From positions 124,001-188,000 of the forward strand of contig JAEUWY010000013.1 of NCBI GenBank assembly GCA_022059125.1: a DNA stretch of 64,000 nt, read 5' to 3'. Source of the DNA: Corynespora cassiicola. Taxonomy: Eukaryota; Ascomycota; Dothideomycetes; Pleosporales; Corynesporascaceae. Each line of letters opens with the position of its first letter. The stretch's first letter is position 1. Under the pieces are notes generated by a model. It was not told the origin of the DNA and made no database searches. It saw only the letters and a program-made list of their open reading frames with translations. Of this stretch, positions 1 through 12,778 are shown piece after piece. A program made the translations under genes and the position numbers.

Positions 1-840
1 TAGTCTTTCAGGGAGAGAAGGGGGAACGGCGTCCTCGTATGCATGTTCCAGGGAAACGTGGAATCCAGCCCTCCGGCCTTATTCTAGTCTGTAACGCTGC
101 AGTACGACGCTGCTAGCATCAGAGTGCGGCTGATGGCTGCACTCTAAGAAGAAATACAAACGAATCATGTCCCTTTTCAGTACGGCTGCATGATCCTCTG
201 GTTGCATCCTCCCAGATGACGTGTTCACAAAAGGCGTCGGCCAAGTGACCTCGAAATTTCCGCCGCAAATCTAGGTTCATTGACAAATACCTGCTGACGC
301 GGCCTTGCCGGAGAAGGGTGATGGCCATCCGTAAGTGGGAAGTCAGGGGAAAGTGGCAAAACGAGCTTCGTCATCGCCGCCGTCGGCTACTGCTACCACC
401 ACGGTGGAGTGCAGAGAAAGAAAGAGAGAGAGAGAGGGGGGGGGGGGGGGACGAGACCATCGATACAGTATCTGCATCTTCGGATCCTCAAGCTCACAAT
501 AAAATCAGTCAAATCCAAGGAAATACTTCTCCAAGCTGAACGCCCACAGAAGCGGGACCAGGCAAGAGGCATGCGCAAGGCCGTGTCGGGCGGCGAAGCG
601 TTGTCGAGCAAACTGCCGGGCTGAGGCCCAGCCGGAACCATCAGTGTCGACTGGCAAGGGGTACGAGTGTGATGTAGGGGTAAGAGTAGAGAGAAAAAGC
701 GAGAGGGGAAGAGCGAAGAAGGGGTTTTATGTCAGACGTCGAGGTCAATTGCCAGTTCGAGCGTAGCGCCAAAAAACCGTAAGCAGGGCCCCGGATTACC
801 CAAACGGGGTGCGTCCATTTCCTGATGCAGGCTTGCCGTC
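1..840. other. GC-balanced flank without a recognisable gene
   Basis: This stretch has normal base composition, unlike the AT-rich block that begins near 840. Only short overlapping reading frames are present (the longest is about 80 codons) and none has a recognisable domain. A purine tract at 413-450 consists of GA repeats ending in a run of 15 G (436-450). It may be the flank of a gene to the left of the window. I see nothing else to annotate. Confidence 0.5.
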
Positions 841-3800
841 TGATTGTTTACTCTTTTAATTTTCCGGCGATATTTTATCTATAAAATAAATATTTTTACT
901 ACTAAATTATTTTTTAAATATAATTTTTTACTATTTAAAAGTATTTTAAACTAGTTTAGCGTTTTTAAATTTATTTTATAGTATATTTAAAATAGTATAG
1001 TTATAGTAGTTACGTGTACGCTGTTATTATATATAAATTCTGTAATTAGTAACTAAATTACTTAATTATTCTGTTTTAAATAATGATAGTATTTAAAATA
1101 TTATTTTAAAGTTTAATTTTGTTTTTCTGTTTATTTATCTGTTTTAAAATAATAAATAAAAAATAAAACTTTTAAAGTATCTAAGTAGTAATAAAAACTA
1201 TTTTAATATTTAAAATTTATTAAAAGTTTTTAATTTAAAATAATATTTTTTAAAGTTCTATAAAATTAAACTATTTTTTTTATTTAGATTTAAGTTAAAT
1301 TTTAAGCGGTTTAATTCGCTTAAACTAAAATATAATAAATTATTTTTATTAATTAGTTTACTACTATTAGTATTAAGTTATATATTTAGCTAAAATACTT
1401 TAATAAAAAAAGTTTAGTAATAAAGTTTATTATAATATCTAACTACAGCTTATTAAAAATTAAAAAAAAATTAAATAAGCTATAAAAATAGTATTTAGCT
1501 ATAATTAATTTTTTATATTTTAAATAGTTATTACAGTACGCCTTTATATTTTTTTTAATTTTTTTCTAATAGTATTTACGTCTAATTTTTTTTAGCATTT
1601 TTTTTACTTTAAAATAATCTGCTATTAAACTATTATAGTATTTCTAAAATATTTTAGTTTTTTTTTAATCTGTACTTAGTTGTAATTCTAACTAATTAAT
1701 TATTTAATATTATTTTAAAGTAAAAATAAAAAGTTATTTTTTTTTAAAAAGTTTTTTTTTTTACTGTTTTTACTGCAAAAGTCTAAAATTAAAATATTTT
1801 TTTTTAAAACTTTTTTTATTTTTTTATTTTTTTTTTATTTTTAGGTAGTTTTTTTCTAATACAAAGTTCTAAAAGTCTCTAATATTTTATTTAAAATATT
1901 TTAGTACTATTTATATACTTTTTAAATAATTTTATAATTATTACTAGTATTACGGGATCTTATAAAGATTTCTAGGTTATTATAGCTTATAGTAGCTCTA
2001 TATATACTTTATTACTTTTTTATAATAGTTATTAAGCTTTTTTTATATAATTTAGTTTTTTTAATAGACTGTCCGCAGAGTTTAACTTTTCTAAATAATA
2101 AATTATAATAAAATTATACTTTATAAATTTTTTATATACTCTAATTTAGTAGTAGTTAAGTATTTTTATTTTTATAAACTATTTAAAGTTATTATAGTTT
2201 GTAAAAAGCTTAAATAGCGTTTTTTAAAAATAGTATTACTAATAAAATAAACTTTTATTTATTATAAATAATTTTTTATTATAAATATTATAATTATATT
2301 CAGCTTAGTCTATTTTTTTTTAAAAAAAACCTAATAGGTTTTTATTAGTTCTTTCTATTCTAGCTTAGGCTTTTTTAGTTTATAATACTATAAATTACGC
2401 TTTTTAAAGCGTTTATTTTACCTTTTATTAGTTTCTGTAAATTAAAATAAGCTAATATTAAAATTAAAAAAAATAATTTTTTATTTATATAAAAGCTTAT
2501 TTTACTTTTTAATTAAAATTAATTTTTATATTTTTTTTTTTAGGCGTGGCTACTTTTAGCCGCGTTTAGCTTTTTTTAAATTATTTTAGTTAATAGTAAA
2601 ATAATTTAAAAAAAGTTAGTAATAAACTTTTTATAGTAATTTATAAAACTAATAAATACTTTAATATTTTTTACTGTTTTTAGTATTAGCTAGTTTTAAA
2701 TTATTTTAACTTTTTTTAAGTTAATTTTAATTTTTTTTAGATATATTATATATTTTAGATATTCTATTTATTATATATAAAATTTATACTTACTAAGTTT
2801 TATATACAATTTAGCCTGTTTTAGTTTTTCTAAAACTTTTCTAATATAATTTATATAAACTTTTTATATATTAGAATAGACTAGAATATTATTTAAATAT
2901 ATAATATATGTTATATTAACTAGTTCTGCTAGAGCTTAGTTAATATAAAATTAAAAAATAACAGAAATATTAATTAAGCTAAAAAGTATTATAAAGTATT
3001 TAAAATAACTATATTTTATATTAAAAGCTGTTTTTTATTTATTATATTTTTAAATATATATTCTGTAATATACTTTTCAGATATTTAACTTTATAAACTA
3101 TTTTACTTTTAATAATTGTTTTAAAAACTTAGCTATAAATAATAATAAGTGCTAGTTTTTAACTGTTATTTTATTTAAATTTCTATAATTAATATATAGT
3201 TATAAAATTTTTTATTTTTTTTATAAAAAAAATAGATGCTTTAGCTAAAAATTTTAACTGTTATATTTATTTTTTTTAAAAATACTTTTTTATATATTTA
3301 TAAAAATATTCTAGTTTAACTATTAATATATTATAAAATAGTTAGTAAAATAGACTTGTGTTAAATTACAGCTCTATTTTAAAATTTTAGTTACTATATA
3401 TAAATAGTACTAATATTTTATTAAACTTAACTATATTTTTAAATTTTTAGTATTTTAGTTTTAGAATAAATATTTCTAGTTCAAATACTAATATATTCTA
3501 AAATTAACTAATTAAACAGATATAAACGTTTATATTAAAATTTAAAAAAAAAAAATTTAAACTAATCTGCGTTCTCTATAGCTACTTTAGTATATTTTAA
3601 ACTATTATAGTTTTTAATATTTCTAAAAAGCATTTTTTAGCTCTAAAAATTTAACTTTAAATTAAATTAATTAATTTAAAATAGTTTAAAGTATATTAGT
3701 AGTTTTTTAAAATTAGTAACTATAAACAGAATTTTATAAATTTATATTTTATTTTTTAAATTTTTAATACGTATTTCTATAACTGTAAATTTATAAATAG

Positions 3801-5226
3801 TATAATTTAATTTATTTAAAAATAGTAGAATAATTTTTAGTACAGAATAAATAACTAAATTCTGTTTTTTCGCTACTATTACTAAAATAATATTAAACTA
3901 TACTCTGCTATTTATTATAGCATCTAGCTTTATAAAACTTTTTATTTCTATTTTAAAAAAAAGTAGTATAGATTTTTTAATATTTAGTATTTTTTTAAAA
4001 TTCTTTAACTTTTTTATTTATATTAAATTAACATAAACTAAAAAATAGAAATCTAATTTTTTTAGCTTTTAGCTTTTTTTTTTATTAAAAAAGTAGATTT
4101 TTTTTTATTTTATTTAGGTAATAAAGTGCGATATAACTCTGTTTTTTTATAAATATAGTATATTATATCTGTTTTAGACTTTTTTTTATATTTTTAAAGC
4201 ATTTTAGCTTATTATAAATTATTTTTTTTATTTATTTTTTTTAGCTTAATTTTATAGAATTAAAACTTATTAGCGCGCTAAATTTTTACTTATTTTTTTT
4301 TTAATTTTTTTTTATTTTACTTTTCTATAACAGATTTCTATAAATTTTATTTACTTTCTGCTCTATCTGTAAAAAATTTAAATAACTTTATTAAAAAAAG
4401 TATTATAATTTACGTTAGACTTTTTCTAAAAATAGTTTAGTAAATTTAACTACTATTTTATAAAAGTTTAATTTTTTTATTTTAATTTATAAAAATTAAA
4501 AGTAATTAAAAAAGTTTATTAAAAACTGTAAAAATTTTTACTTATAAATTTTAATAAAGTTATAAGTAAATTACTTACGTTTTTCTACTATATCTAATAT
4601 TTTTAGTATTTTTTTTTTTAAATTTTACTATATAAAAGCTTAATATAAATTATTCCGGCGTATATATACCGCATACGTTTTTTAAAAAAATTTATATTTT
4701 TACTTATATATTATAAGCTGAATAAAACCTTTTATTTATCTACTTTAAAGTATTATAAATTTTTTATATAGTAGTTTTTATTATTACAGAACTATTAGTT
4801 ATAATCTACTCTATTTTTTTTTATAATAATAAAATAGTTTAAAGTATAGTAAATCTATCTGTTTTAGTGTAGAATAGGCTATTATAGTAATTTTTATATT
4901 ATTTATAACTTTATTAAAAGCTGTTGTATTACTCTGCTCGTATTTACAGTATAATTTAAATAGTTATTATAATTTTTTTTATTATTATTTATTTTTAAAC
5001 TATTAGCGTAGTTTTTTTAATATTTTTAGTATTTTAAATTAAAGTAGAGTATTTTTTTTTAATTCTAGCGATGATAAAGTTTTATAATTTTTAGTAAACT
5101 CTACTAATTTAGCATTATTTTATTATTATTTATAGTTATTTTTTTATTTTTAACTATTTTTTCTACTACTACTATAGTATAAAATACTAATTTTTATTTT
5201 TTTAGTATTTTTAGAGATACTAAATA

Positions 5227-5432
5227 TGTAATAAATATTGCGGGATTTCTGCTATTCTGTATTTATATTAGCGTGTAAAGTAAGCGAGCTGCGTAAAACC
5301 TGCGCTAAATACATACTTTAAATATAATAAATATTATTTTTAAAACTACTATTAATATATTATTTAAGCTATTTTTCTATTATTAATTCTAGTGTAAAGC
5401 AAATACTATTACCTAAAGCTAGATTCTTTACA
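5227..5432. repeat. Solo LTR, 206 bp, copy 1
   Basis: A 206-bp unit begins TG and ends CA and is flanked by a perfect 5-bp direct repeat, AAATA (5222-5226 and 5433-5437). The same unit occurs at 31087-31292. The related gypsy copy at 6670-8683 shows the uninterrupted sequence at the equivalent position near 8668, which supports a real insertion followed by LTR-LTR recombination. Orientation is not determinable from the LTR alone. Confidence 0.75.
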
Positions 5433-5471
5433 AAATAGAGTTTATAGATCTGTATAGTTATTAGTTATAAT

Positions 5472-6405
5472 CTAAAAAGCTGTAGAAGTCTTTTTCTCTC
5501 AGCTTTACTAGGCCAGAACTAAATAATAAATATAAATAATAAGTATAAATAGTAATAACGCTGGTTAGGCGTTTAACAAAACAGTAACTAAAAGTAATAA
5601 AAAATATTTAAGTTATTAATAAGTATATAAGTAATTTCTATTCTGTAAGTACGTAAGTTGCAAAAGTTATAGTAACTTAAAATAAAATATTATTTTAAAG
5701 TTTTAAAGCTTTAAAGCTTTAAAGCAGTAATGTTTACAAAAACTTATTTAAAGTTGTTGTAATATTAAAGTAAATAATCGTAATTTATAGGCTAATAAAG
5801 CTTTTTTTTTTTTAATAAGTTGTTAAGCTGTGAATTTTAATTCTAATATCTGTAAATATAGAGATACTGTCTACTATACTAGAACTGTATAAAATAAATC
5901 TGCAGTTTTTAATAAAGACTTCTAAATTACAGCTTTTCTAAATCGCAGAAAAAATATTTTATTTTAATTAAAACTTTTTATTATAAATAAAATATTTTAT
6001 AGAACTAGAACAGCTTACAGCTAATATAGCGTAGTAATATAACCGCGATAGCTATAATAACCGCGATAACTTATAAAGCTCTAATTTTTACAGCTATACT
6101 TAGCATAGTTAGTATTATTTTAATAACTTTAGCCCGCAGTAAAAATAACTTTTTTTTAAAACTTTAGATAAAACTTTAGCTAAAGCTTTAGCTAGAGTTT
6201 TTAGTACTAATAACAGATTAGAATTTAAATTTTAACTTTATTACGTAGTGTTTTTATTTAGATGTTCTATTTAGCAGATAGTTTTTTTTTATAAACTTTT
6301 AAAAGCGCTAAAAAAAAAAGTAGTAGTTTAAGCAGTAGCAGCAGCAGCAGTAATCTGTATATTATATATATTTTATATCTAAGCAACTGCTAACGTGCAT
6401 TAGCT
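5472..6405. repeat. 0.93-kb insertion splitting the LTR of gypsy copy A
   Basis: The LTR sequence of copy A stops at 5471 and resumes at 6411. This is judged against the continuous LTR at 8684-8967. A short repeat, ATAAT, flanks the insertion (5467-5471 and 6406-6410). The first 280 bp or so resemble 30104-30430, so this is a dispersed repeat. I cannot assign it to a transposon class: the ends are neither TG..CA nor clear inverted repeats. Confidence 0.45.
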
Positions 6406-6669
6406 ATAATAATTTAATACTATTTATTTTATACTATATAATAAGCGATTTAAATATTTAGCACAAATTTAAAGTAGAGTATAAAAGTTATAATAATATA
6501 GATAGACAGGTAAAAAGAACTAAATTATATATTATTATATAGAAAAAAAAAATTACTGCTAAAATAGCTTACAGCGACTTAAAAATATATACTATCACGC
6601 TTGTAACTAAACTAATCTAAAATACTCTATAATAAGCTATAATAGATTATAATAAAACACAGCCTTACA

Positions 6670-8967
6670 TAAGTAGTAATAAATACTAGTTTTTAACTGT
6701 TATTTTATTTAAGTTTTTATAATTAATATATAGTTATAAAGTTCTATTTTTTTAAAAAATACTTTTCTATATATTTATAAAGATATTTTAGTTTAACTGT
6801 TAATATATTATAAAGTAGTTAGTAAAATAGATTTATGCTAAGTTACAGCTTTATTACAAAATTTTAGTTACTATATATAAATAGTACTAATACTTTATTA
6901 GACTTAACTATATTTTTAAATTTTTAGTATTTTAGTTTTAAAATAAGCGTTTTAGCTTAGGCGCTAATATATTTTAAAATTAACTAATTAAACAGATATA
7001 AATGTTTGTATTAGAACTTAAAAATATTTTTTTAAACTAATTTATATTTTTTATAGCTATTTTAATATATTTTAAAAAGCATTTTTCAGCTCTAAAAATT
7101 TAACTTTAAATTAAACTAATTAATTTAAAATAGTTTTAAATATATTAGCAGTTTTTTAAAATTAGTAACTATAAATAAAATTTTATAAGTTTATATTCTG
7201 TTTTTTAAATTTTTAATATATATTTCTGTAACTATAAATTTATAAATAGTATAATTTAATTTATTTAAAAATAGTAGAATAATTTTTAGTATAGAATAAA
7301 TAACTAAATTCTGTTTCTTTACTACTATTACTAAAATAATATTAAACTATACTCTGCTATTTACTATAGTATTTAACTTTATAAAACTTTTTTTTTTTTT
7401 TTAAAAAAAAAAGTAGCGTAAATTTTTTAATATTTAGCATTTTTTTAAAATTTTTTAATTTTTTTACTTATATTAAATTAATATAAACTAAAAAATAAAA
7501 GTCTAATTTTTTTAGCTTTTAGCTTTTTTTTTCTTATTAAAAAAATAAATTTTTTATTTTATTTTATTTAAGTAACAGAGTATAATATAATTCTGTTTTT
7601 TATAAGTATAGTATACTATATCTATTTTAAACTTTTTTTTATACTTTTAAAACATTTTAGCCTATTATAAATTATTTTTACTTTTTTTTTTTTTTAATTT
7701 AATTCTGTAAAATTAAAACTTATTAGTATACTAAATTTTTTTTTTTTTAATTTTATTTTATTTTATTTTTCTGTAACAGATTTCTGTAAATTCTATTTAC
7801 TTTCTACTCTATTTATAAAAAATTTAAATAATTTTACTAAAAAAAATATTATAATTTATATTAAACTTTTTTTAAAAGTGTTTTTGTAAATTTAACTACT
7901 ATTTTATAAAAATTTAATTTTTTTATTTTAATTTATAAAAACTAAAAATAATTAAAAAAATTTATTAGAAACTGTAAAAATTTTTATTTATAAATTTTAA
8001 TAAAATTATAAGTAAATTACTTACGTTTCTCTACTGTATTTGATATTTTTAATATTTTTTTTTAAATTTTGCTATATAAAAGCCTAATATAAATTATTTT
8101 AGTGTATATATACTATATACGTTTTTTAAAAAGTTTTTATATTTTTATTTATATATTATAAGCTAAATAAGATTTTTTGTTTATCTGTTTTAAAGTATTA
8201 TAAGTTTTTTATATAATAGTTTTTATTATTATAAAGCTATTAGTTATAATCTACTTTATTTTTTTTTTATAATAATAAAATAGTTTAAAGTATAATAAGT
8301 TCGTCCGTTCTAGTATAGAATAAACTATTATAATAATTATTTATTATTTATAGTTTTATTAAAAGCTATTATATTACTCTGTTTATATCTGCAGCGTAAT
8401 TTAAATAGTTATTATAATTTTTTTATTATTATTTATTTTTAAACTATTAGCGTAGTTTTTTTAATACTTTTAATATTTTAAATTAAAATAAAGTATTTAT
8501 TTTTAATTCTAGCGATAATAAAATCTCGCGATTTTTACTAAACTTTACTAATTCAGTATTATTTTATTATTATTTATAGTTATTTTTTTATTTTTAACTA
8601 TTTTCTCCGCTACTACTATAGTATAAAATACTAATTTTTATTTTTTTAGTATTTTTAAAAGCACTAAGTAGAGTTTATAAATTTATATAGTTATTAGCTA
8701 TAATAGTTTAACGCTGTTTATTTTATACTATATAATAAGTAATTTAAATATTAAATATAAATTTAAAGTAGAATATAAAAGTTATAATAATATAGATAAA
8801 CAGGTAAAAAGAACTAAATTATATATTATTATGTAAAAAAAATAAATAAAGTACTGCTAAGACAGCTTATAGTAATTTAGAAATATATACTATTACGCTT
8901 GTAACTAAGCTAACCTAAAACACTTTATAATAAGCTATAATAGATTATAATAAAATATAGCTTTACA
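6670..8967 (-). pseudogene. RIP-degraded gypsy copy C with its LTR
   Basis: The internal part (6670-8683) runs parallel to 3150-5225 of copy A, from the RT palm through the gag side. It is followed by an LTR at 8684-8967 that matches the LTR of copy A (5451-5471 plus 6411-6669). The RNase H/integrase half is missing, because the left end joins directly to the LTR of copy A. No coding frame is open. Confidence 0.55.
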
Positions 8968-10294
8968 GTTATTATAAACTAAAAAAAAAGTTAATATAAA
9001 TTTTATTACTTTTTTAACTTTTTTTGTATTTTTTTTACATAATTTAGTTTTTTTAATAAACTATCTACTAGATTTATTTTTTTTAAATAGTATATTATTA
9101 TAAAGTTATACTTTATAAGCTTTTTATATACTTTAACTTACTAGTAGTTAAGTATTTTTATTTCTATAAACTATTATAAATTACTATAGTCTGTAAAAAA
9201 CTTAAATAGTAGTTTTTAAAAATAATAAAGCTAGTATAATAAGCTTTTATTACTAGTAATTTTTTATTATAAGAATTATAATTATATTTTATTTTATCTT
9301 TTTTTTTAAAAAAAAAAAAAGCTAACTGGTTTTTATTAGGCTTCTCTACTTTATTTTAGACCTTTTTAGTTTAATATATTACTAGTTACGCTACTAAAAG
9401 CGTTTACTTCTATTTTTATATTTTTTTAAATTAAAATAAACTAGTATTAGTACTAAAAAAAAGAATTTTTTAGCTTATTAAATACTTATTTTTTTTTCTA
9501 TTTTTATTAGCTAATTTTTTTTTTCTTTAAACGTAGCCGCCTCTAATTATTTTTAGCTTTTTTTAAATTAATTTAGTTAATAGTAAAATAATTTTAAAAA
9601 ACTTGGTAATAAATTTTTTATAATAATTTATAAATTTTATAAACAATTTAATATTTTAAACAGTTTTTAGTATTAGCTAGTTTTAAATCATTTTAGTTTT
9701 TTCTAAATTAATTTTAACTTTTTTTAAGTATACTATATATTCTAAATATTTTATTTATTATATATAAAATTTATAATTACTAAATTTAAGAAATAGTTTA
9801 GTCTATTTTAGATGTTCTAATACTTTTTTAACGTATTTTATATAGTTTTTTTCTGTATTAGAATAAACTAGTATATTTTTTAAATAAACTATATATATTA
9901 TATTAACTAACTTTATAAAAATTTAGTTAATATAAAATTAAAACGTAGTAAAAGCGTTAGTTAGGCTAAAAAATATTATAGAATATTCAAAATAACTATA
10001 TTTTATTTTAAAAGCTATTTTTTCTATTTTTAGATACGTATTTTATTATATATTTTTTTCATATTTAGCTTTATATACTATTTTATTTTTAATTATTATT
10101 TTATTAAACTTTTAATAGTTTACGTATAAATATAAAAAAAATATTTTTATAAAAAAATAAACTTTAGCTAATAATTTTAAATATTTTTTTTTTTAAAAAA
10201 AAATACTCGTCTATATATTTATAAAAATATTTTAATTTAACTACTAATATATTATATAGTAGTTAATAAAAAAAACTTATACTAAAATACAGTT
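8968..10294 (-). pseudogene. RIP-degraded gypsy copy B, first part
   Basis: This resembles copy A from the RNase H block (about 9040-9230) through the RT YxDD block (about 9860-9920), then stops at 10294 where a TIR transposon begins. Copy B resumes at 18978, beyond that transposon and the chromovirus nested inside it. Confidence 0.5.
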
Positions 10295-11750
10295 TAACGT
10301 AAACTATAAGCGAGCGAGCTAAATAAGTAAGTAAGCTATTTTCTAACTACCTTAACGCAGACTATTTACACTTATAATATTATAACTAAAAAAAGTTTAA
10401 TTAGTCTATAAAAAGACCTTAGTAAATCTAGCTTTTTTAGCTATTAAAAATAATTTAATTTAAAGCGTGCGATAAGCTGTTTTAGTATATAATATTTTAT
10501 ATATAATAGTTAGTTATTAACGCGCTAAATAATCTGCGTAATATAATTACTAACCTAATTTAAAACAGCTAACTAAGTTTAGAAAAAATATAATTATTAT
10601 TTATATTTTTAAGCTAAATTTATAAAAATTCGTATCTACGTTAGCTACTATATATAATATAGCTAATTAATTATTTATAGCGCGAGATAAAGACTATATT
10701 AGTATTAACTAGCTTAGTAACTTTATTAAACGTTAGCTAAATTTTTAAGTTTAATTAACTTATTAATAAAATTACTAGCGCGTTTTTTATAAAAATTTTA
10801 AAATTATTAGCTTTTAGTTTAAGTTACTATATTATATAAAAAAAAGTATAGTATTATTAATAAAGACACGTATAATTTTAATAAAATAAGTTTTATAATA
10901 AACGTAATTTTAGTTTAATTAGTAGTTACAGCTTTAAAAAAATAAAATTAATTTAAAAATATTTAGCTAAATAATTATAAATAAATTATAGTAATTTAAA
11001 AAATTAACGCGTACAGCTAAATAATTTTTTTTTATTATTTTTATAAGTAAATACTACCTCTCTATATAGTATAAAAGTAATAATATTTTATTTAGCTAGT
11101 ATATATTATTTAGCAAAATAGACTAGACGATAAATAAGCTAAAAATATATTAATTAAAATATTTTAATACTTATACGCAGAGCTGTACAGTAAAAATATA
11201 TTAACTATTTATTATTAATAGCTATAAAAATTATAACTTTTTAGTTTTTTAAAATCTTTATAAAGTAAGTAAAATTATTACTTTTTATATATTTTTATAT
11301 TTATTATATTTTTTTTAGTTTTTTAATATAAAGTGTTTTTTACTTTTAAAGCGGGCGTATAGTAATAAAATTTTTAGCTTAATACGTAATTATATTAACT
11401 ATATTAATAAAACTATTTTTTTATTAGTTTTTAAAAAAAATTTATATAATTTTTTATAAAAACTAATATACGCGTAAGCTTCTAAAAAGTAAAAATAGTT
11501 TTATATAATTTAAAAATAGTACTATTAAAGCTTAATATAAACTTATATATATTTATATTAACTATTTTTAAAGCTACTCTGTAGAAAGTTAAAATACTAA
11601 ATAATACGTATAAATTAAAAATTTAATTAATATTAATTTAAAACAGAATTAGAAAATATAAAAGCTTATTTCTAGCTTTAATTGTTAAAGTTTTTACTTA
11701 GTTTAATAAAAGTGCTGTAATACTAATTTATAAAGTTATATTACTTTATA

Positions 11751-11755
11751 CGCAG
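11751..11755. repeat. Target-site duplication CGCAG, left
   Basis: This 5-bp direct repeat matches 18567-18571 on the other side of the retroelement. A second copy of the surrounding repeat near 19640-19650 carries a single CGCAG with no insertion, which shows the pre-insertion sequence. Confidence 0.9.
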
Positions 11756-12125
11756 TGTTAAGGCTGTGCTACAGGCTATGAGCGAGGCTAGGGAGCAAGT
11801 AGCTGCTTGGGTTGATTCTCGGGGATAAGTACTGGTAGGGTCACGTGAGTGAAACGATGTGCGATATGCTGTACGGGTCTCCGTGTTGGCAGATAGAGCA
11901 CGATAGGTTGATAGTCAATTCCAAACGATAGATTTGCTAACAAGGTGAACACAATTGTAGAGTACAATTGTGTGGACTATATACATGTGCCTGAGGCTTC
12001 TGCTCAGTACTGCTCAGTTGCTCAGTACTGCTGAGCGGACTGATCAACTGAGCACGTCACGTGACCAGCCATGGCGGTGCGACCCTGTCGGCCCCGTCAT
12101 TGGCCCACGTTTGTGGCTCATAACA
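11756..12125 (-). repeat. 3' LTR of the chromovirus, 370 bp
   Basis: It begins TGTTA and ends TAACA (TG..CA ends) and is identical by eye to 18197-18566. It contains two CACGTG E-box palindromes (11842-11847 and 12058-12063), and between them a cluster of GCTCAGT motifs in both orientations (about 12000-12055). Relative to the element's minus-strand direction, this copy is the downstream LTR. Confidence 0.95.
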
Positions 12126-12138
12126 CTATCCCCCCTCT
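12126..12138 (-). promoter_or_regulatory. Polypurine tract of the chromovirus
   Basis: On the minus strand this reads AGAGGGGGGATAG and directly abuts the 3' LTR. That is the expected position for the plus-strand DNA primer in reverse transcription. Confidence 0.8.
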
Positions 12139-12166
12139 AGCCTAGCTCGGTCCTCTGAGCTAACAT

Positions 12167-12778
12167 ATGACGCGCGGGTTTCCCTCGTTGCTGCCCACTT
12201 TCGCAACGATGCCTAAAACACCAACAGTCTCCAGTACCGTCCGCCGTCATCGCCTAGCTGATTTTGTCGAGGCCGTAGGAGAAGTCATGGTTCAAAAGTG
12301 TTCGACTTGCGTAAAGCATAAACGAGTGTGTAAGGTGCATGTTCGTTCCGGAAAGTGCAGTGAGTGTCTGCATCGCGGGCAGCGGTGCAACATTCGCGTT
12401 ACTCAGTCCGAGTTCCAGCGTCTTGCTAAGGAGAAAGAGAAATTGCGACAACAGATAAAGGAGTCGCGCGAAGCGCAGGATGCGGCTGTGAAAGCGCATG
12501 AAAAGGCCTTGGAGGACTTGCAGGTGGCGAGAGCCAAAGAAGAGCGGCTTCGTCAACAGATGGACTTGCTCGATCGTCGTGCGGAGGAGGCCATATCGGT
12601 GGAGGAACGAGACCTGGAGGAGCAAGAGCAGCGGGAACGCGAGGCGTTGTCCGAAGTTCTTACTTTCGACGGTCCTTCCGAGGGTCTTGCTCTTAACCTT
12701 TCTCCGAGCACTTGGAGCGCTATCGAGGGTTTTCCCGACAACTTCTGGGAAGTACCCGTGTCGTCCGCTGGTCCCTAA
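12167..12778 (+). CDS. Antisense accessory ORF in the chromovirus: Zn2Cys6-like finger plus coiled coil, 203 aa
   Basis: This ORF runs opposite to gag-pol. It fills the 0.6 kb between the 3' LTR and the 3' end of pol and overlaps the pol end tail-to-tail by about 59 bp. Residues about 45-74 contain six cysteines spaced C-x2-C-x6-C-x8-C-x2-C-x6-C, the spacing of fungal Zn2Cys6 binuclear clusters ([11 protein letters not shown] then [11 protein letters not shown]). Basic residues sit between the cysteines. Residues about 80-155 are a highly charged K/E/R/Q-rich stretch predicted by eye to be a coiled coil, and the C-terminus is acidic and aromatic. A second in-frame ATG at 12209 is an alternative start. 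The architecture suggests a DNA- or RNA-binding regulatory protein, but its function is unknown. It is not a standard Ty3/gypsy gene. Confidence 0.7.
   Translation: MTRGFPSLLPTFATMPKTPTVSSTVRRHRLADFVEAVGEVMVQKCSTCVKHKRVCKVHVRSGKCSECLHRGQRCNIRVTQSEFQRLAKEKEKLRQQIKESREAQDAAVKAHEKALEDLQVARAKEERLRQQMDLLDRRAEEAISVEERDLEEQEQREREALSEVLTFDGPSEGLALNLSPSTWSAIEGFPDNFWEVPVSSAGP

Larger units (their letters stand above)
1250..6669 (-). pseudogene. RIP-degraded Ty3/gypsy element, copy A
   Basis: Despite many stops, landmarks of a minus-strand Ty3/gypsy pol can be read against the intact element at 11756-18566. There is an RNase H block near 2130-2210 (relic of the TDHKNLEYF region), an RT YxDD block near 2860-2930, and the N-terminal RT palm near 3150-3220. 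Its right (5') LTR starts with TGTATAG at 5451 and ends with TTACA at 6669. That LTR is split by an insertion at 5472-6405, and the body is interrupted by a solo LTR at 5227-5432. It belongs to the same broad type as the intact element but seems a different family from it. The left end is approximate. Confidence 0.55.
840..11755. repeat. AT-rich RIP-mutated transposon block, left part
   Basis: The sequence is extremely AT-rich. CpA and TpG are nearly absent and TpA is abundant, while CpT and some CpG survive, which is the signature of fungal repeat-induced point mutation. No open reading frame of note survives. By eye I can resolve three related gypsy copies, a solo LTR, an insertion of about 0.93 kb and the left half of a TIR transposon; these are listed separately. 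About 840-1250 is unresolved AT-rich sequence. Confidence 0.85.

Noticed and set aside
12254..12625. 123-codon minus-strand frame between pol and the 3' LTR (possible env-like sense ORF)
   Set aside because: It lacks a signal peptide or transmembrane layout, is shorter than the plus-strand ORF, and reads as the complement of the Lys/Glu-rich coiled coil (Leu/Phe/Ser-rich).
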